Assembly (NCBI GenBank): GCA_029721435.1
Contig: CM056578.1
Location: 18,449,911-18,513,910 of the forward strand
Direction: 5' to 3'
From: Gymnothorax reevesii
Taxonomy: Eukaryota > Chordata > Actinopteri > Anguilliformes > Muraenidae
DNA length: 64,000 nucleotides
In this document: positions 45,943-58,170 of the stretch, piece by piece
Layout of the letters: every line of letters starts with the position of its first letter
Position numbering within the stretch: the first letter of the stretch is position 1
Translations under genes and position numbers: made by a program
The notes under the pieces: generated by a model
The model's input: only the letters and a program-made list of their open reading frames with translations
Told to the model about the DNA's origin: nothing
Databases searched by the model: none

Positions 45943-46167
45943 CCGTAGGGGGCAGTTGCGGGGGCGGAGGGCAGCTTCGGAACAGATAGGCGTTGGGGGA
46001 GAACTGGTCCTCAGGGTGGGGCTCCAGGATGGGGTGTGTGGAGGCGCTCTCCAGCAGAGGCATCTGACACTCCCTGAGCGAGGGTGCGGTGGTGTGCAGG
46101 GGGTCAGGGGGCGGAGGGGGGGCAGGGGGCAGCAGGCTGGAGGCAGGAGTGGGAGGGAGGGGACGAC
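45943..46167 (-). CDS. tenm2: Teneurin-2 intracellular-domain exon A (225 nt, symmetric phase 1)
   Basis: Internal coding exon of a teneurin, a type II transmembrane adhesion receptor of neurons. It encodes part of the cytoplasmic N-terminal domain. On the minus strand a long pyrimidine tract ending CTCAG (46168) precedes the exon and GTAAGG (from 45942) follows it. It holds 74 full codons plus split glycine codons at both ends, with no stop. The peptide opens GRPLPPTPASSLLPP, contains a five-proline run, then ECQMPLLES and EDQFSPNAYLFRSC. This parallels tetrapod teneurin-2, which as I recall reads GRPIPPT, CQMPLLDS and EEFSPNSYLLRAC at the same places. About ten residues in the middle (around LHTTAPSLRE) look longer than in tetrapods. 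Because the length is a multiple of three and both ends are phase 1, skipping the exon keeps the frame. A tenm3 or tenm4 paralogue is less likely, since their equivalents as I recall them lack this segment. The peptide is seen directly; paralogue identity is from memory of the family. Confidence 0.92.
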
Positions 46168-46257
46168 CTGAGGAGGGGGGAGGGAGGAGAGAGGGGGGGT
46201 TAAGCAATGGTGATGTGGGGCTCAACTTATACATAATGCCACTCTCCATCACACCCC

Positions 46258-46260
<3 letters not shown>

Positions 46261-46327
<67 letters not shown>

Positions 46328-46400
46328 AACATCCACACACGTGTACATGCACACTCGCACACACCCACATACATACATACACAAAGCAGAGGTGCAAAGT
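46261..46400 (+). repeat. (TA)n(CA)n compound microsatellite upstream of exon A
   Basis: TA units at 46265-46288, CA units at 46297-46321, then degenerate CA/CATA. On the transcribed strand it gives UG and UA repeats about 95-230 nt before the exon A acceptor. Confidence 0.94.
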
Positions 46401-46587
46401 TAAGGGATAAGGAAGTGAAAGTTAAGCCATGCGTAAATTCCACCCATGAACTCAATAATCCAATTTTCACCGATCAGTTCCTCCTCCGAGATGAAGAATG
46501 AGGCTAATTAGCAAATACAGGTGATCAGGCAAATGTTTGGGGACGCACACAATCAAATATACCCCTCTGGACAGCAGCACCTGGTCC

Positions 46588-46622
<35 letters not shown>
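46588..46622 (+). repeat. (CA)n microsatellite
   Basis: About 15 perfect CA units. Confidence 0.95.
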
Positions 46623-46626
<4 letters not shown>

Positions 46627-48560
46627 TAAATGTGATGTATGCGAAAAGAGCGCAAGCTTGAAAAGCACTCAGTACTCAGCAGAGTGATATCCTGTACATG
46701 CCGGACACAACTATTCTAAAGCAACAGACTCTAAAACAAATAACAAGGAAGCAAACAGGAAGCGAGGTATGATAAGGCCCGCGAAAATATCTCAGCGGCA
46801 GGCTCAATTAACCCTTTAAGGTGTGAGACCACAGCAGTGTGCTTAAAATGTTCTAAACGAGATGAAACCATCGTTTGCAATGATCTAAAACGGCGAACTG
46901 CTCAAACACTGACAGAATTTTTTAAATAAAACATTCCAAAAGGCCTAATTGTCAACGGGTCGGAAAATAATCTCCATGCAAATCAGCAGACAGCTTGTGC
47001 CAAGTCTTGCAAACAGCCTTAATTGCTGAGACTCCCTGAAAGACGGTCAACTTCGCAGTCCTACATTGCAATTGTGGAAAGTAATGTAAAAAAAGAAGAA
47101 GACAACTATGGTTTAATTTGGAGTAAAAAGTGAATCATCAGGTGGGGTGTGTAAGCAGAAGCACTTGAGTAAACAGTACAGCTGCGGCTGTCTTCTCTCC
47201 TTCCTCCTGCTGTTGTTCGTCGTACGGTTGAATCATAACGGAACGGAGAGAGAGAACGCAGCACTCGAACTGACACTCGGAAAACAAATGGCTCATCATC
47301 GTCAATTACACTCTCGGCTAGCTTCAGTTCGTTTGGGAATTAAGGAGCTGAAGAGGAAGGTATATTTTTGCAGCGAATGAAAGAGCCTTCCGAAAAATGC
47401 GTTCCCCTGCCGTGTAATTTTCCACTCGACGGAGCGTCGCAGGTTTTGGGTTTCGCTTGAGCTTCCAAGCCTGGCCTCGACCAATCACCTTTGAGCTCCT
47501 GATGGGAGAGGGTGTGCGGTAAGATGAGCACAAGAGAATGGAGCGTAAAGATGACCGGAAGGTCACTGCGTACCTTTCCAGAGACCGTTAGGTGTACACA
47601 GGGTGTAGGGAATTGCATTGTGGGAGTTGGCGGAAACGAGGGCGTAACAGCGAGCGCACAGAGTGGACAGAGGGGTTGGCGAGATGCGGTCCGTGTCATG
47701 GCTTAATCCGTGTGGATAGGCAGTGGGGTGACCAGGTGCACTGCACAGAGGGAATTCTGGGAACAGAGGAACGGGCTCATTGGATCACCAACATGACCTA
47801 ATGTCCAGCGGACTCCTGCTATTACTGTCCATGGTTATTTCAAAATTTTTATCAGGGTACATTTTGGGGGGGGGGGCGGGGGGGTGTAATGACTTCACTG
47901 GAGGGAATAACATTTTAAAGACACGTTAATTACAAAGAAGGAAAAAAACGGAACCAAAAAACTCTTTAAAATGGCCAAAAGCAATTAGGAGAAATTAAAT
48001 CTCAAAGTAATTAGGCCCCCGGGCATTTTTAAAACTATTGCAATTTATTTTTTGCGGCATTTCTTATAAAGGTCAGTATAAATTGGCATCGTGTTATTAT
48101 ATCGGGGGCTTGACGTTCCTCTTGACGATTCTGTCCCGTCTGTCCTTCATAAGTTCAAGATGGAGTCCTGAAATCAGTTCCAGGAGAGTATTAATAGGAG
48201 ACTGGAGGGTTAATACCCTAAACGGTCATCGAAAAGCTGGGCGCGGACGAGCTAATCGCGAAAGAGGACAGTGGCAGGCTCTCTGTCGTCAAGAATGGGT
48301 AACAGCTGCAGATCGGAGCAAAGGCTCTCATAATTTATTTCGCAAAGTGAGAAAATGAGCTTGTGCCTTCTATTATCACTTAACAATAGCGCTCACTGGA
48401 AGATCCGAGGTGCTGGAAGACTCCCAGAGACATGCAAGGCAAAATGAGCAGGCGAGAGACTATAACTTCTGCCCTATGATACACAGACCGCACCTTGTAA
48501 CTATAACTTTGAAATGCTGTTCTTGCCAGCGAAAGGGTGATGCAAAAAAAAATAAAAATT

Positions 48561-48597
<37 letters not shown>

Positions 48598-50907
48598 TCA
48601 CATTTATGTTTCACTGAAGCAGAGGGATTTATACGCTTATAATTTCCAGCATTAAGCTGATCCAGTCGCCACACCCTCTTGATGTGAATGTCTCTTCAGT
48701 TCTGCTCTGAACAACTATCATTTGTTTCCATTGTAATCCCCTTTCATGTGGCTAATTACATCACAAACATCACCAATTACACTGACCAACGGACTACGAA
48801 CTAACAGAATCTCGTCCCATAACACTCCCATGCTCTATCAGTCAAGTCGACAGGGATTTAGCCGCACAACTTTCCAGACAATGACAAATGAATGCAAACT
48901 CAGGTTTTCTGGAACGTTCTGCGCACAAAATGCATGTAATGAAGTCTTCAGCAACAGTGCAAGAAGCCCAAGAATGTTCTGGAATCTCATGGACCAGCAG
49001 CTGTGAACTCAAGTGCCCAATCTCTCTCACTCTTTCTGCCTTTCCTCAGGCCTCCTCTGCTCCTAACCCTTAGTCCTACCCAGAAAAGGCTGAGAGGAGG
49101 ATTGTTGTGGTGTGAAATGAAAGGGGTGAGAGTGTGAGGACAGGAGGGAATAAAGAGAGTGAATGAGAAAAAATGGGGGGAGAGGAGAGACATCTGGAGT
49201 GGAGTCAGGTGGAAAGAGACAGATCACCGTCGCGAAGACAGGAATTCATCTTTGTGCCCGACTCCCGCCCCTCTCTCTTCCTCTCACACTCTCTCTCATT
49301 CTTTTACGCGGCGCTAACGCGGCGCACCTTTCACACGCCAGAACAGGTGAGGAGACTTAAGACAAAGAGTGGAAGAGAAATAACAGCCTTCCCTTCCCGC
49401 TTCTCAGGGGGGCGGTTCAATCTAAGCCCGGCGGCGGCTCGTCTTTAAACGCTGAGCGATGAACACGAATACCGAGCGAGAGCTCCGTCTCTCCGCCGGC
49501 ATTTTTTCACCGTCCATCGTTTCCGGCGACCACTGCGCTCAGGACAAAGCGTTAAGAGATTCGTCACTCAAAATGGAGGGTGAGCAGTAACCCTCGGTTA
49601 GATTCGCAGCCCGACAGCTAGAGAGTGACCGCTATTAATTAAACGCCGCCACTGCAGTTGAGGTGGACGACAACGGTAAAGACTCTTGCCTCCCTCCTCA
49701 CTGCGAAACATTTGTATCAGCAAGTGCATGCTTTTCCCCAATTACGGGAATTAACATAATTTTTTGCTCTCGAGTAGAAAATATCAGCTTGTTTTCAGTT
49801 AAATCATCTCACCTTATTAGCAGATTTTTTTGTCTTACCGCGGAGAAAAGTAATGGAATAAAAATTAGACGTAAAAGTTAAAATATGAGAATAAAGTAAT
49901 TCCTGAGGTTAGTTTAATTAATTATTTATTTATTTCATTTATTAATTTTTCGCACCAATCTTTACCTGCAGCTGGTCTTTTCTAAGGATTCTTCCGTACA
50001 ACGCTCTTAAAAACAATCAGGCCATTTTACTTCATCAGTAATTTGCTGCTTAGTGATGACGAACTTGGACTTACAAAGTAATTTCGACCCCCCTCGAAAT
50101 ACAATTTTCAAAAGAGCGCTGTCATCTCCATGTCTATTCGCGAGTGCGTGCGTAACTTGCAAAACTCACATAACGCAAATTCCCAATTCAATACCTGTTT
50201 GCACCACTAGAGGCTGCAGTGTTGTAACAAACAGGCGCCCTAGGGATTCTGAGGTACGTCATCTTTATTTATTTACAGTATGAAGTATTTGCTAGTTTAA
50301 GTTGCCAGTATAAAAAACATCACGCCATAGGGACTGCAGAGGGAAACGATTACCAAAATTACATGCAAAGCATCCCAACTCGTTGAGTTTTTTTGCACCC
50401 CCCCGTCCCTGCCATTAGTAAACTTGATAAGGGTAAAAAAAAATATTGGGTCAATTACAAGTGAGTGGCAGCACTTAAAGAACTCAAGATTCAAATCCCT
50501 TGTGTTGGATTTTCTATGCTAAACTGCTTCTCATAATGTTATACCGTAAATTTCACAGGTTTTCCCACTGGCCCAGGATGTATGAGCAGTTTAAAATTTG
50601 TCCCATTATTGAACCCCCTCCCCCTGCTGATCTAGCTTTCTACATTCAGGACGTACCCAGATAAGGCCGTTCGGGTGAATCTGCTATTGTCCCGTTAGGC
50701 TAATGAACACAGCCGCGAGGTCAGTATAAATCCTTTTTTTAAGGAAAGGAAAAAAATGAAAGTCTAAAAATGGGGTTATTTGGGTTCCCCTTTAACCTCA
50801 ATTATCTTTGGATGTGGTGCGCCTGGATTTCTTTCCCTTCCCAATTTTTTCATTCATTAAAACTCATCTGCGGCGAATCTCTGGCCCTCTTTCTCCCTGT
50901 CTCTCAG
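46623..50907. other. Long intronic stretch, partly CpG-rich
   Basis: G run at 47865-47888 and (TA)n at 48563-48593. Region 49240-49620 has raised CpG density (gcggcgctaacgcggcgcac and similar) without a supported exon. Nothing else was recognised. Confidence 0.4.
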
Positions 50908-50942
50908 ACACACACACACACACACACACACACTCTCTCTTT
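50908..50942 (+). repeat. (CA)n(CT)n microsatellite
   Basis: About 12 CA units followed by CTCTCTCT. Confidence 0.94.
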
Positions 50943-53295
50943 GTTTCATACTGGCTTTGAACGGCCTCAGAGGAGGGCGAAAAGGAGGACAGAGAATGAA
51001 ACCACAAGCTGCTTTTAATTTGAAAAAAAAAAGTTACCGTTTCTCAGCATAAAAGTGAAGATCACATCACCCCCCTCCACTCCCTCTCCCCCTCAACTCC
51101 CAAAATTCTTTGAAGTTAAACCTCTAGACCTCAGCCACCTCGTACCGTCTCCCGCCTGAAGCACCGCACCCTGTAATCCCGGATAACAACCCTTCGCCCC
51201 GACATTTACATCTGAGCGAGAGCCGAATCCGGTTCTGCGGATGCTGCTAAAGTGGAAAAGTTGGCAGTAAAGTACCACTTAGCTGCTGCTAATACAAAGG
51301 GCTGAAGCAATGGTAGCACAGCTGAAAGGTGAAGTGGGCAAAAATTCACTTTCGGTGCAAGACTGGATCTGGGGGGCTGAAGTGACCGGTGTTTATTAAG
51401 TTCCGGCTGTAGCTCTGTTTGGCCACCGATTGGACATGGCACCTGTAAACCTTCATTCAAAGGCCTGAACTGGCTGCTAGTTGAAACGAGATCAAGAACA
51501 GCGGCACCTCCGTGATTGGAGTTGTCATTCCCCAGCCTTGTCGCTGTTGTAACGGCTCCAGGATTCAAACCCCAGCCCTTGATTTCCAGAGGACTCATGA
51601 ATCTTTTAGTCCCCCAGGACAGGAGTCACCTTTCATCGCCAAATCTTAACATGCCCGACTCACACTGTGGGTCACATCATCTCCCGGAGTCAGGACATAA
51701 TTGTCATTACTTTCCCCCTCAGCTGGGTACCTCAGATTTCGGCAGGGAAGCGCTACTCCCGCCTCTCCCAGCGGATAGCCTAAAGGGAGGGAAGCATCAG
51801 GGCTCACGGCATTCTGGGTAAGAGCTTTCCCATTTCGGAGGCTTGTCCCCCTGACCAGGGAGGAGGGGTGGTGTGGGAAAGACCAGGGGTGCGGGTCCTA
51901 CCTCCAGACACCCCACCGGTACCCCTGCGGCACCCCACTTCCTCCCCCCACCTCATATATTAGTGTCCATACACACCCAATCTCTACCGTTCTCATTTCA
52001 CACATAAAGCTGGCAATTGCCAGTCTGAACACGTCTATGGCTGAAATTCCCATTACTAGAACCAGAATAAAGAACAGTTGTGTTCCTCCGATTCTCTTCA
52101 AGCGACTGTGATGTCATACAAGCGCAGCGTGTCGGTGGAGATGTCCGACAGAAATGCGCAGCGCAGACATATTGGGAGATATGATATTCAGGCGTCTGAC
52201 CAGATCATTATTGTTTTTAAAGGCCCCGGAATCCTAATCAAATTTCTTATATATCCAATGTTATACCATCACATACAGCCCAATGTTTTGCCTGCACAAT
52301 AATAAATGGGAAATACCAAAACCTAATATCTGTTTGATCCTACAGATACATCTCAAAGGACAGGATGTAACTGAAACAGAGTCATCAGCTTCTCCTATAT
52401 ACCTTAGTAAAACAGTCTTCATAAGCCTCTTTCCAGTTTTTAACCAAACGCGCATCTCAACTCTCCACAGCGCTATGCTATAGTTACTGCATTACCTGTT
52501 CAACAAACCCCTTTTACGATAGACCCTACAATCAATGCTGTGCTATAGGAAAACATTATATTATCCCCATTGAATTTTACCAGTACTTTCAATATCTGTT
52601 AAACATAGGGGTCTGCTCTGTTACCAAGGCAACCAAGCTCTTTGATGAACACGATCAAATGTGTTTTACCAATGCCAAGGTCCGATAACAGAGGCGGGTC
52701 AAAAAACCTCCAATCAATTCAGGCAATGATGAAACCCAGACAAAGGCCAGAACCTGATACTATTGGGCTGTGCTGTAGCTGAGCAGCTACGCTGACTGAA
52801 CACTCAACTGGCTCCTTCTGAACCCTGAGACCTTTGTGCTGGTATCGAACAGCAATCCACCCAGCGAGTCAGATCTACACAGGAACGCAAGACGTCTCGT
52901 CAACAAAGCTGCACTCCTCAGCGACGAGGACAGTTTTTTTTTTTTCCTTCTGTCAACATCATCAACAGAACAAATATGTAACCTGCGTTTCAGAACGTGA
53001 AATTGTCCCAAAACAATAAATTACTCATTTTGCTGTTGTTTGTTTCTTTGTTTGTCAGGGAATGGCGGAATGGGGCGACACTGAGGAGGAGCCGCTCATT
53101 TCCGGTGAAACGCTCCCTTCCACAAAACCGCATTAAATAACAGCATTTCCGACATCCTGGGAGCATCGCACCGTCCGTCTTTCAGTCCAGCCTGTTTGCG
53201 TTCAGCAGGGGAAACATCGTCAAAGAACATACAGGTACGAAGAGCTCACCACTTCGCTCGCGTAGGTTTCCCAAAACTTCCAACCAATTGATCTA
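50943..53295. other. Intronic sequence with one weak exon-like segment
   Basis: No mobile element was recognised. The segment 53059-53234 (plus) has an acceptor-like and a donor-like edge and is discussed as a finding. Confidence 0.35.
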
Positions 53296-53322
53296 ATAAT
53301 AATAATAATAATAATAATAATG
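53296..53322 (+). repeat. (AAT)n microsatellite
   Basis: About nine units of AAT. Confidence 0.94.
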
Positions 53323-53499
53323 CTCATCAATGACCTGTGCAGAACCTAAAATAGGGCGGAATCATCCCTGCCTCCACCAATCACACACGAGTTAAGTACC
53401 AGTCAAAAGATTCACGCACTAGTTACGCATCATACACTTGCTTTAGCCCAGAGTGAATCATTTCACTTCAAGATCTTATATCCTGTGTGAATATAGAGT

Positions 53500-53514
53500 A
53501 TACACACACGTACG

Positions 53515-53550
<36 letters not shown>

Positions 53551-53585
53551 CGCACCCACACACAGGCACGCACGCACACACATAA
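53500..53585 (+). repeat. CA-rich microsatellite
   Basis: About 14 perfect CA units, then CACG and CACC variants. Confidence 0.94.
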
Positions 53586-55314
53586 ATCTACATATAAACA
53601 CTATTAGAAAGAATTTAATTAAGCATTACTTCAAGAAAAATTAATTTTGAGAATTAATTAATAGAATTTTGATTATTCAGCAGATTCTGCCTTCTGCTGA
53701 ATAGCACAATTTGTCACAGGAGTCAATTTTACCGTTTGCAAATAAACCGGAGCATGGCCATTTTTCAAACGTTCAATAACACACAGAATGCAAGCTCAAA
53801 TAATTTTCTCTTTGGCTATCATTTTTCACTTAGGTGTGAAAGCGTTTGCACTTTATTTACTAATAAGAATCAAGGGTAGCAGTTAATGTAATTTAGAAGT
53901 AACAAGTCAGAACACCATAGAAGTATTTATTAAAACGATGACTTTTAGGCCATTTCACACTCTAAAATTGGAATATTGAAAACAGAGACTGCCTCAACGG
54001 CTTTACTTCTCAAGAAGCTGTGCTCCTCTCGTTTATTTCTAAAGAGGCACTGATTGTTACAATTAAAAGTTTACTTTGTCATGGTTAATATACAAATATC
54101 AATATGCGAGCGCTGTAATCAATTAAGCCAACTTCTCCAGTCAACTTTGAATCCAAAGTCTTGGGAATCTGATTAGTTGACTCAATAGAGAAGCTAACTG
54201 ATCAAGGCAGGATCAGCCAAGCAAAGTCTCCACGTATTGAACCTGGGATTTCGCTATTCGTTCCAGTAAACATGGGAACCAAATGAATAAAAGAGAGAAA
54301 AAAACAGGCGGCGTAAATGAGTGGATGAAAGTTTCTGGACAAAAAAGGGGAGTTTTGCAGATTGAAAAACTATTTCTTTGCGCTGTCAGGAACGAGGCTT
54401 GTGAAAAGTGCAGAGCAATTTCAGGCAATCAGAACTCACAGTGTCCACTGCACAAACAGGCTGTAAAACCTGCCAGCCTGACGGCTGCTGAGAGCAAATT
54501 TATTTTCACAATCACCAGCCGTCAGCACAGAACAGGCAAAAACCAAACAAGCCCATTTGGAGTGATGCTAAACAGCTGATCAAGCTGATCGCAGAGGTGC
54601 TTCCAGGTTCTACAGGTGGGATTGATGATGGCAATGGCCAGTCATGGGGCCCATGTTGTCAATCTCCTTCTCCACTTGAAATTGTTTGTGTGGTCCAATC
54701 CAGTTTACTTCAGCCCCTTCAAAGCTGCCTTTGTGGTCCATTAAGTTTCCTCTCTTTTCTTAAGTTCCAATTTCAGGCAGTATTGCGTTGTCCTTCTCCT
54801 GTGCGGGTCCTCTTCGCGGTCCCGCCGCATTTTCATTCTCCCGTCGAAGTGCCCTTCGTGGCCCTTTCGCATTTTCTCCCTCCCTGCGAAGTTCCCTCTA
54901 TGAGCCGTTAACTTTTACTCTCCTCTAGGCCGTACCCTGTTCAGTCCCACTGCAGCGCCTCCTCCAGTCAGACGCTCTCTCTGTGGCCCCATTTATTCTC
55001 CTCTGGAAGGTCCCTTTGGGCCCCCGTGCAAGTCTTCCCCAGGCCTTCAGGGATTCATAATCCCCCCTCGCAGAATTCTGGTTTGGGACGGCAAACCGGG
55101 CTCTGGGCCAACAGCATCGCACTCGGAATCACATTACGACTCTGCTTTCCAGAAATCAGCTGTTGGCTGCAAAACAAACGCAGGTTCGAAAAATCTGCTA
55201 ATTATAATTCCTCGCCCGGCACATCTGCCTTTGAAGTCGGCGCCTTCGCACCCGTGATCCATTCTTATCTGTCGCAGCGGAAACAAAACTGTCCTACTTT
55301 TTTTTCTGCTTCCT
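53586..55314. other. Intronic sequence without recognised features
   Basis: AT-rich to about 54550, then GC-richer. Region 54660-54900 is built of loosely repeated tggtccatt/cttttctt/aagttcc text, resembling a decayed tandem repeat. Confidence 0.35.
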
Positions 55315-55605
55315 TCTTAACCCCTCCCGTCTTTTCCATCCCTCTCTCCCCCCCTCCCTTTTCTAGCCCCTCAACCCCCCCACCCACAAACTCATCTCTG
55401 CCCCCCCCCCCCCCCCCCCACACGCACACACCCCACCCCATCTGGAGTCCTCAGAACTTCTCACCCTCTCAGAAGATCAAAGGCAAATTAGATTCCTTTC
55501 CAGGCTAATATGAGCAGCGCCCAGCTCCCCCTACACGCCCCCCCACCCCCCCCCGTCACCATCCACCCACCACCAATACCCCCCCCCCAACATCTAACCC
55601 AACCC
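55315..55605 (+). repeat. C-rich tract with long C runs
   Basis: C runs of about 18 (55401-55419) and 8-10 (55538-55553, 55579-55588) within CCT/CCA-rich text. Confidence 0.92.
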
Positions 55606-57589
55606 AGATCACATTTCTCTTATTAACCTCTTCCGCCCTTCGGACCCACATGCGGGTTCGTCAAATGCAGCTGCTGTATTCAAACTTGTTGACCTTCAGG
55701 CACATTATCAACTCTGGTGGAGACCCTGATGTTTCCAAAGATCCCAAATACGTCCCGCTGAATTACAGGGAAATGTGTTTAAAATGATGTGCAAGATCTA
55801 GATATTGTCTTTTTGTAGTAATGACATGGCCTTAAAAACATGGTGTCCTGGGTTTGAATATTTTACTGAATATATGAGTGACGTGGCTTCAGTGAGGTGC
55901 TGAAACCAGCAGATAGAAAATATTTACAAGACATTGTCCTGATATATGGGGAAAAAATGAACTCTAAACCAACTTAAGGGGAAATTCAAGTGAAAATCAG
56001 ATTTTAAGGGGTTAAAGCACTTTTTTGTGTTATCATTGAAATCCTTAAATGTTTGCTATTTTTCGCACCCTTCCTCCATCTTAGCAAGCACCGCACTTTC
56101 AGCCATAAGTTAGCAGTGAAGTCTAGTGCCATCAATAGCAGAAAGTAGACACAACTCCGAAATTGGGCGCCGCTAAATTTAACTGAGTTCTTTGAAGTGG
56201 GGTGGGGGGGGGGGGGCGTCTCGGTCACAGCCCTCCCAGATTGCTGGCGGTTTTCCGAAGCAGGTCTCAGCAGTAATGAGTTTATGACTCACCGGCCTCA
56301 GAAGATGCGCTCTTAGCATCAACTTCACGTCTTTATACATTTTTTGCTTTTCACACATTTCACTTTCGGTGTTTAATCTAATTTGCGGCTAACTCTGACT
56401 CTTAAACCAGACCCCGCCGGGGCAACGTTGCTATCCTTTTTCACCTCCGAGGGCCCACTTACACTCCTCATATTCATAACTGACAGTTTGAGTATATGGA
56501 CATATCTCAGGATATGTGTTTGAACTGAACAGTTTATGTAGCCAAATACAGAAGTCTGCACACATCCACTCATAAATACATGCCATACTGTCTGCAATCA
56601 TGCATGAATAAGCACTAGAAAAACTGAAACTGCAGTCTGTAACTAAGGGAACGGGGATATCGATTTAAAAATAAATAAATAAATAAATAAAATTACACGG
56701 TGTTCAAGATGATGATGATCATGTCTATAACCTTACATGAAATTTCTCAGTCTCTTGTTTAATTCTGTTTTCAAAAACCAATAAGATAGAGTGTAGAGTC
56801 ACAAATGAAAAATATGAATTGTTTCGCAAGTATTTATGGAGAAAGCGGTATAAATATCAGGTGTGGCAGAGGCTTACCTATATTATGCACACCAAAGACA
56901 CTCAAATACGAGTGCAGAAATGAAAATAACAACATGTATGGATATCACACACATGACACAGCCAATAGCGAGTAGGGACAAAGTCTGGGGTTGTTTTTTT
57001 ATGATTTGGGTTAGGCCTCAGTTCCAGAGAAGTAAAATGTTGACACCAAAGAAGAAGAGTAAAGCAACAAAGGAGGCAACTACACATTAATCCAACATGG
57101 AATAAGTGACTTAAGAGTGTGTCCACATACCTTTGGCCGTGTAGTGCCACTTATGACGGATAGGGGGCTGACTACAGGATTTATTTAATGGGGGCTGTAA
57201 CGTGCAATTATTATGCTTATGGCGCAGCACAACCATTAGCCCTCCCATCCTCTCCTCTATAGTGAATGTAAATCACCAGGAGACTCCCAGATTCTGACAG
57301 ATGTCAATCACACCAATGACCGGTCATGAGGGGGGGGGGGTGACAGGGCCTCCCGGGTGCCGTGGTTACAGGATGGCAGCGAGCAGCCCTGACTCAGCTC
57401 TGTGCGCCCGCGGCACGCTGCGACTCAGACTCTGTTTAGCGAGCGCGGCGCACTGAGGCAAACGACGCTTCTCTTTGCATCATCTGACCCCGAGGAGACA
57501 GGCGACACTGTTGTTCCACCCGGCTCCCCTATAGACTGCCGGCCGTGTGTAAATACACTGACGCAACTCCCCGGCATACAGGAGCCGCC
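55606..57589. other. Intronic sequence without recognised features
   Basis: G run at 56203-56217, AAAT run at 56667-56691 and G run at 57331-57341. No gene was recognised. Confidence 0.4.
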
Positions 57590-57990
57590 TCGTACAAGGC
57601 AAATGTCAAAAAAAAAAAAAACACTAACGCAAGGACACCTGCACACACTAACGCGCATACGCACACATACACAATTACATTCACAAATACACACACACCG
57701 GACCTCGCTGTCAAATGCCATAAAGCACACACCAAAGGACACGTGCACGCACACACGCACAAACACATGCACACACGCATGCATTCAGACACACACACAC
57801 TCGTGCGCTCACCGAAACACACACACGCACAATCAAACAAGGACATACACAAACATGGACACTCACCAGACCTCATACATTCAAACACATATTCAACACA
57901 CACAAGTGCACAGACACAAACATTCAATCACACACACAGTCCCAGAGTACAGACAACACACCCACACAGATGCCAATCAAACACACACAG
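57590..57990 (+). repeat. CA-rich degenerate microsatellite
   Basis: About 400 bp of CACA, CACG and CATA text on the plus strand. The 220-, 219-, 132- and 119-codon ORFs across it are repeat artefacts. Confidence 0.92.
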
Positions 57991-58170
57991 TCCAGTCTCT
58001 AAGTATCTGGACAGTGACACAATATTTAGTCTCTCAGCTCCAACCACCAGTGCAGGAGTTTTGAAAACGAAAGCATGGCAGCTTAAAGTAGAGACAGCCA
58101 GCTTCACTTCGCACCCCGGAAATCATGTAGGGATTACAGCCTTTTTTAGCACTGTGTCACAGTCCAAGTG
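57991..58170 (+). mobile_element. Decayed copy of a dispersed fish repeat
   Basis: The order ctaagtatctggacagtgac, acaatatttag, ttttgaaa, cagcttaaagtagagacagc, cagcttcac, gggattacagcc parallels a common fish repeat with tATTTGGACAGTGACACAAt, then cagCTTTAATTTgaGGGTAtt and aATTACAGCactttt. The match is from memory, moderate, and the class is uncertain. Confidence 0.5.

Noticed and set aside
45716..46384. The full 222-codon minus ORF as one gene
   Set aside because: Only the middle 225 nt (exon A) is bounded by splice sites and matches teneurin; both ends translate intronic repeats.
51540..51600. Second B-box-like string (minus, ggtttgaatcc)
   Set aside because: Isolated match with one mismatch; no A box or tRNA fold.
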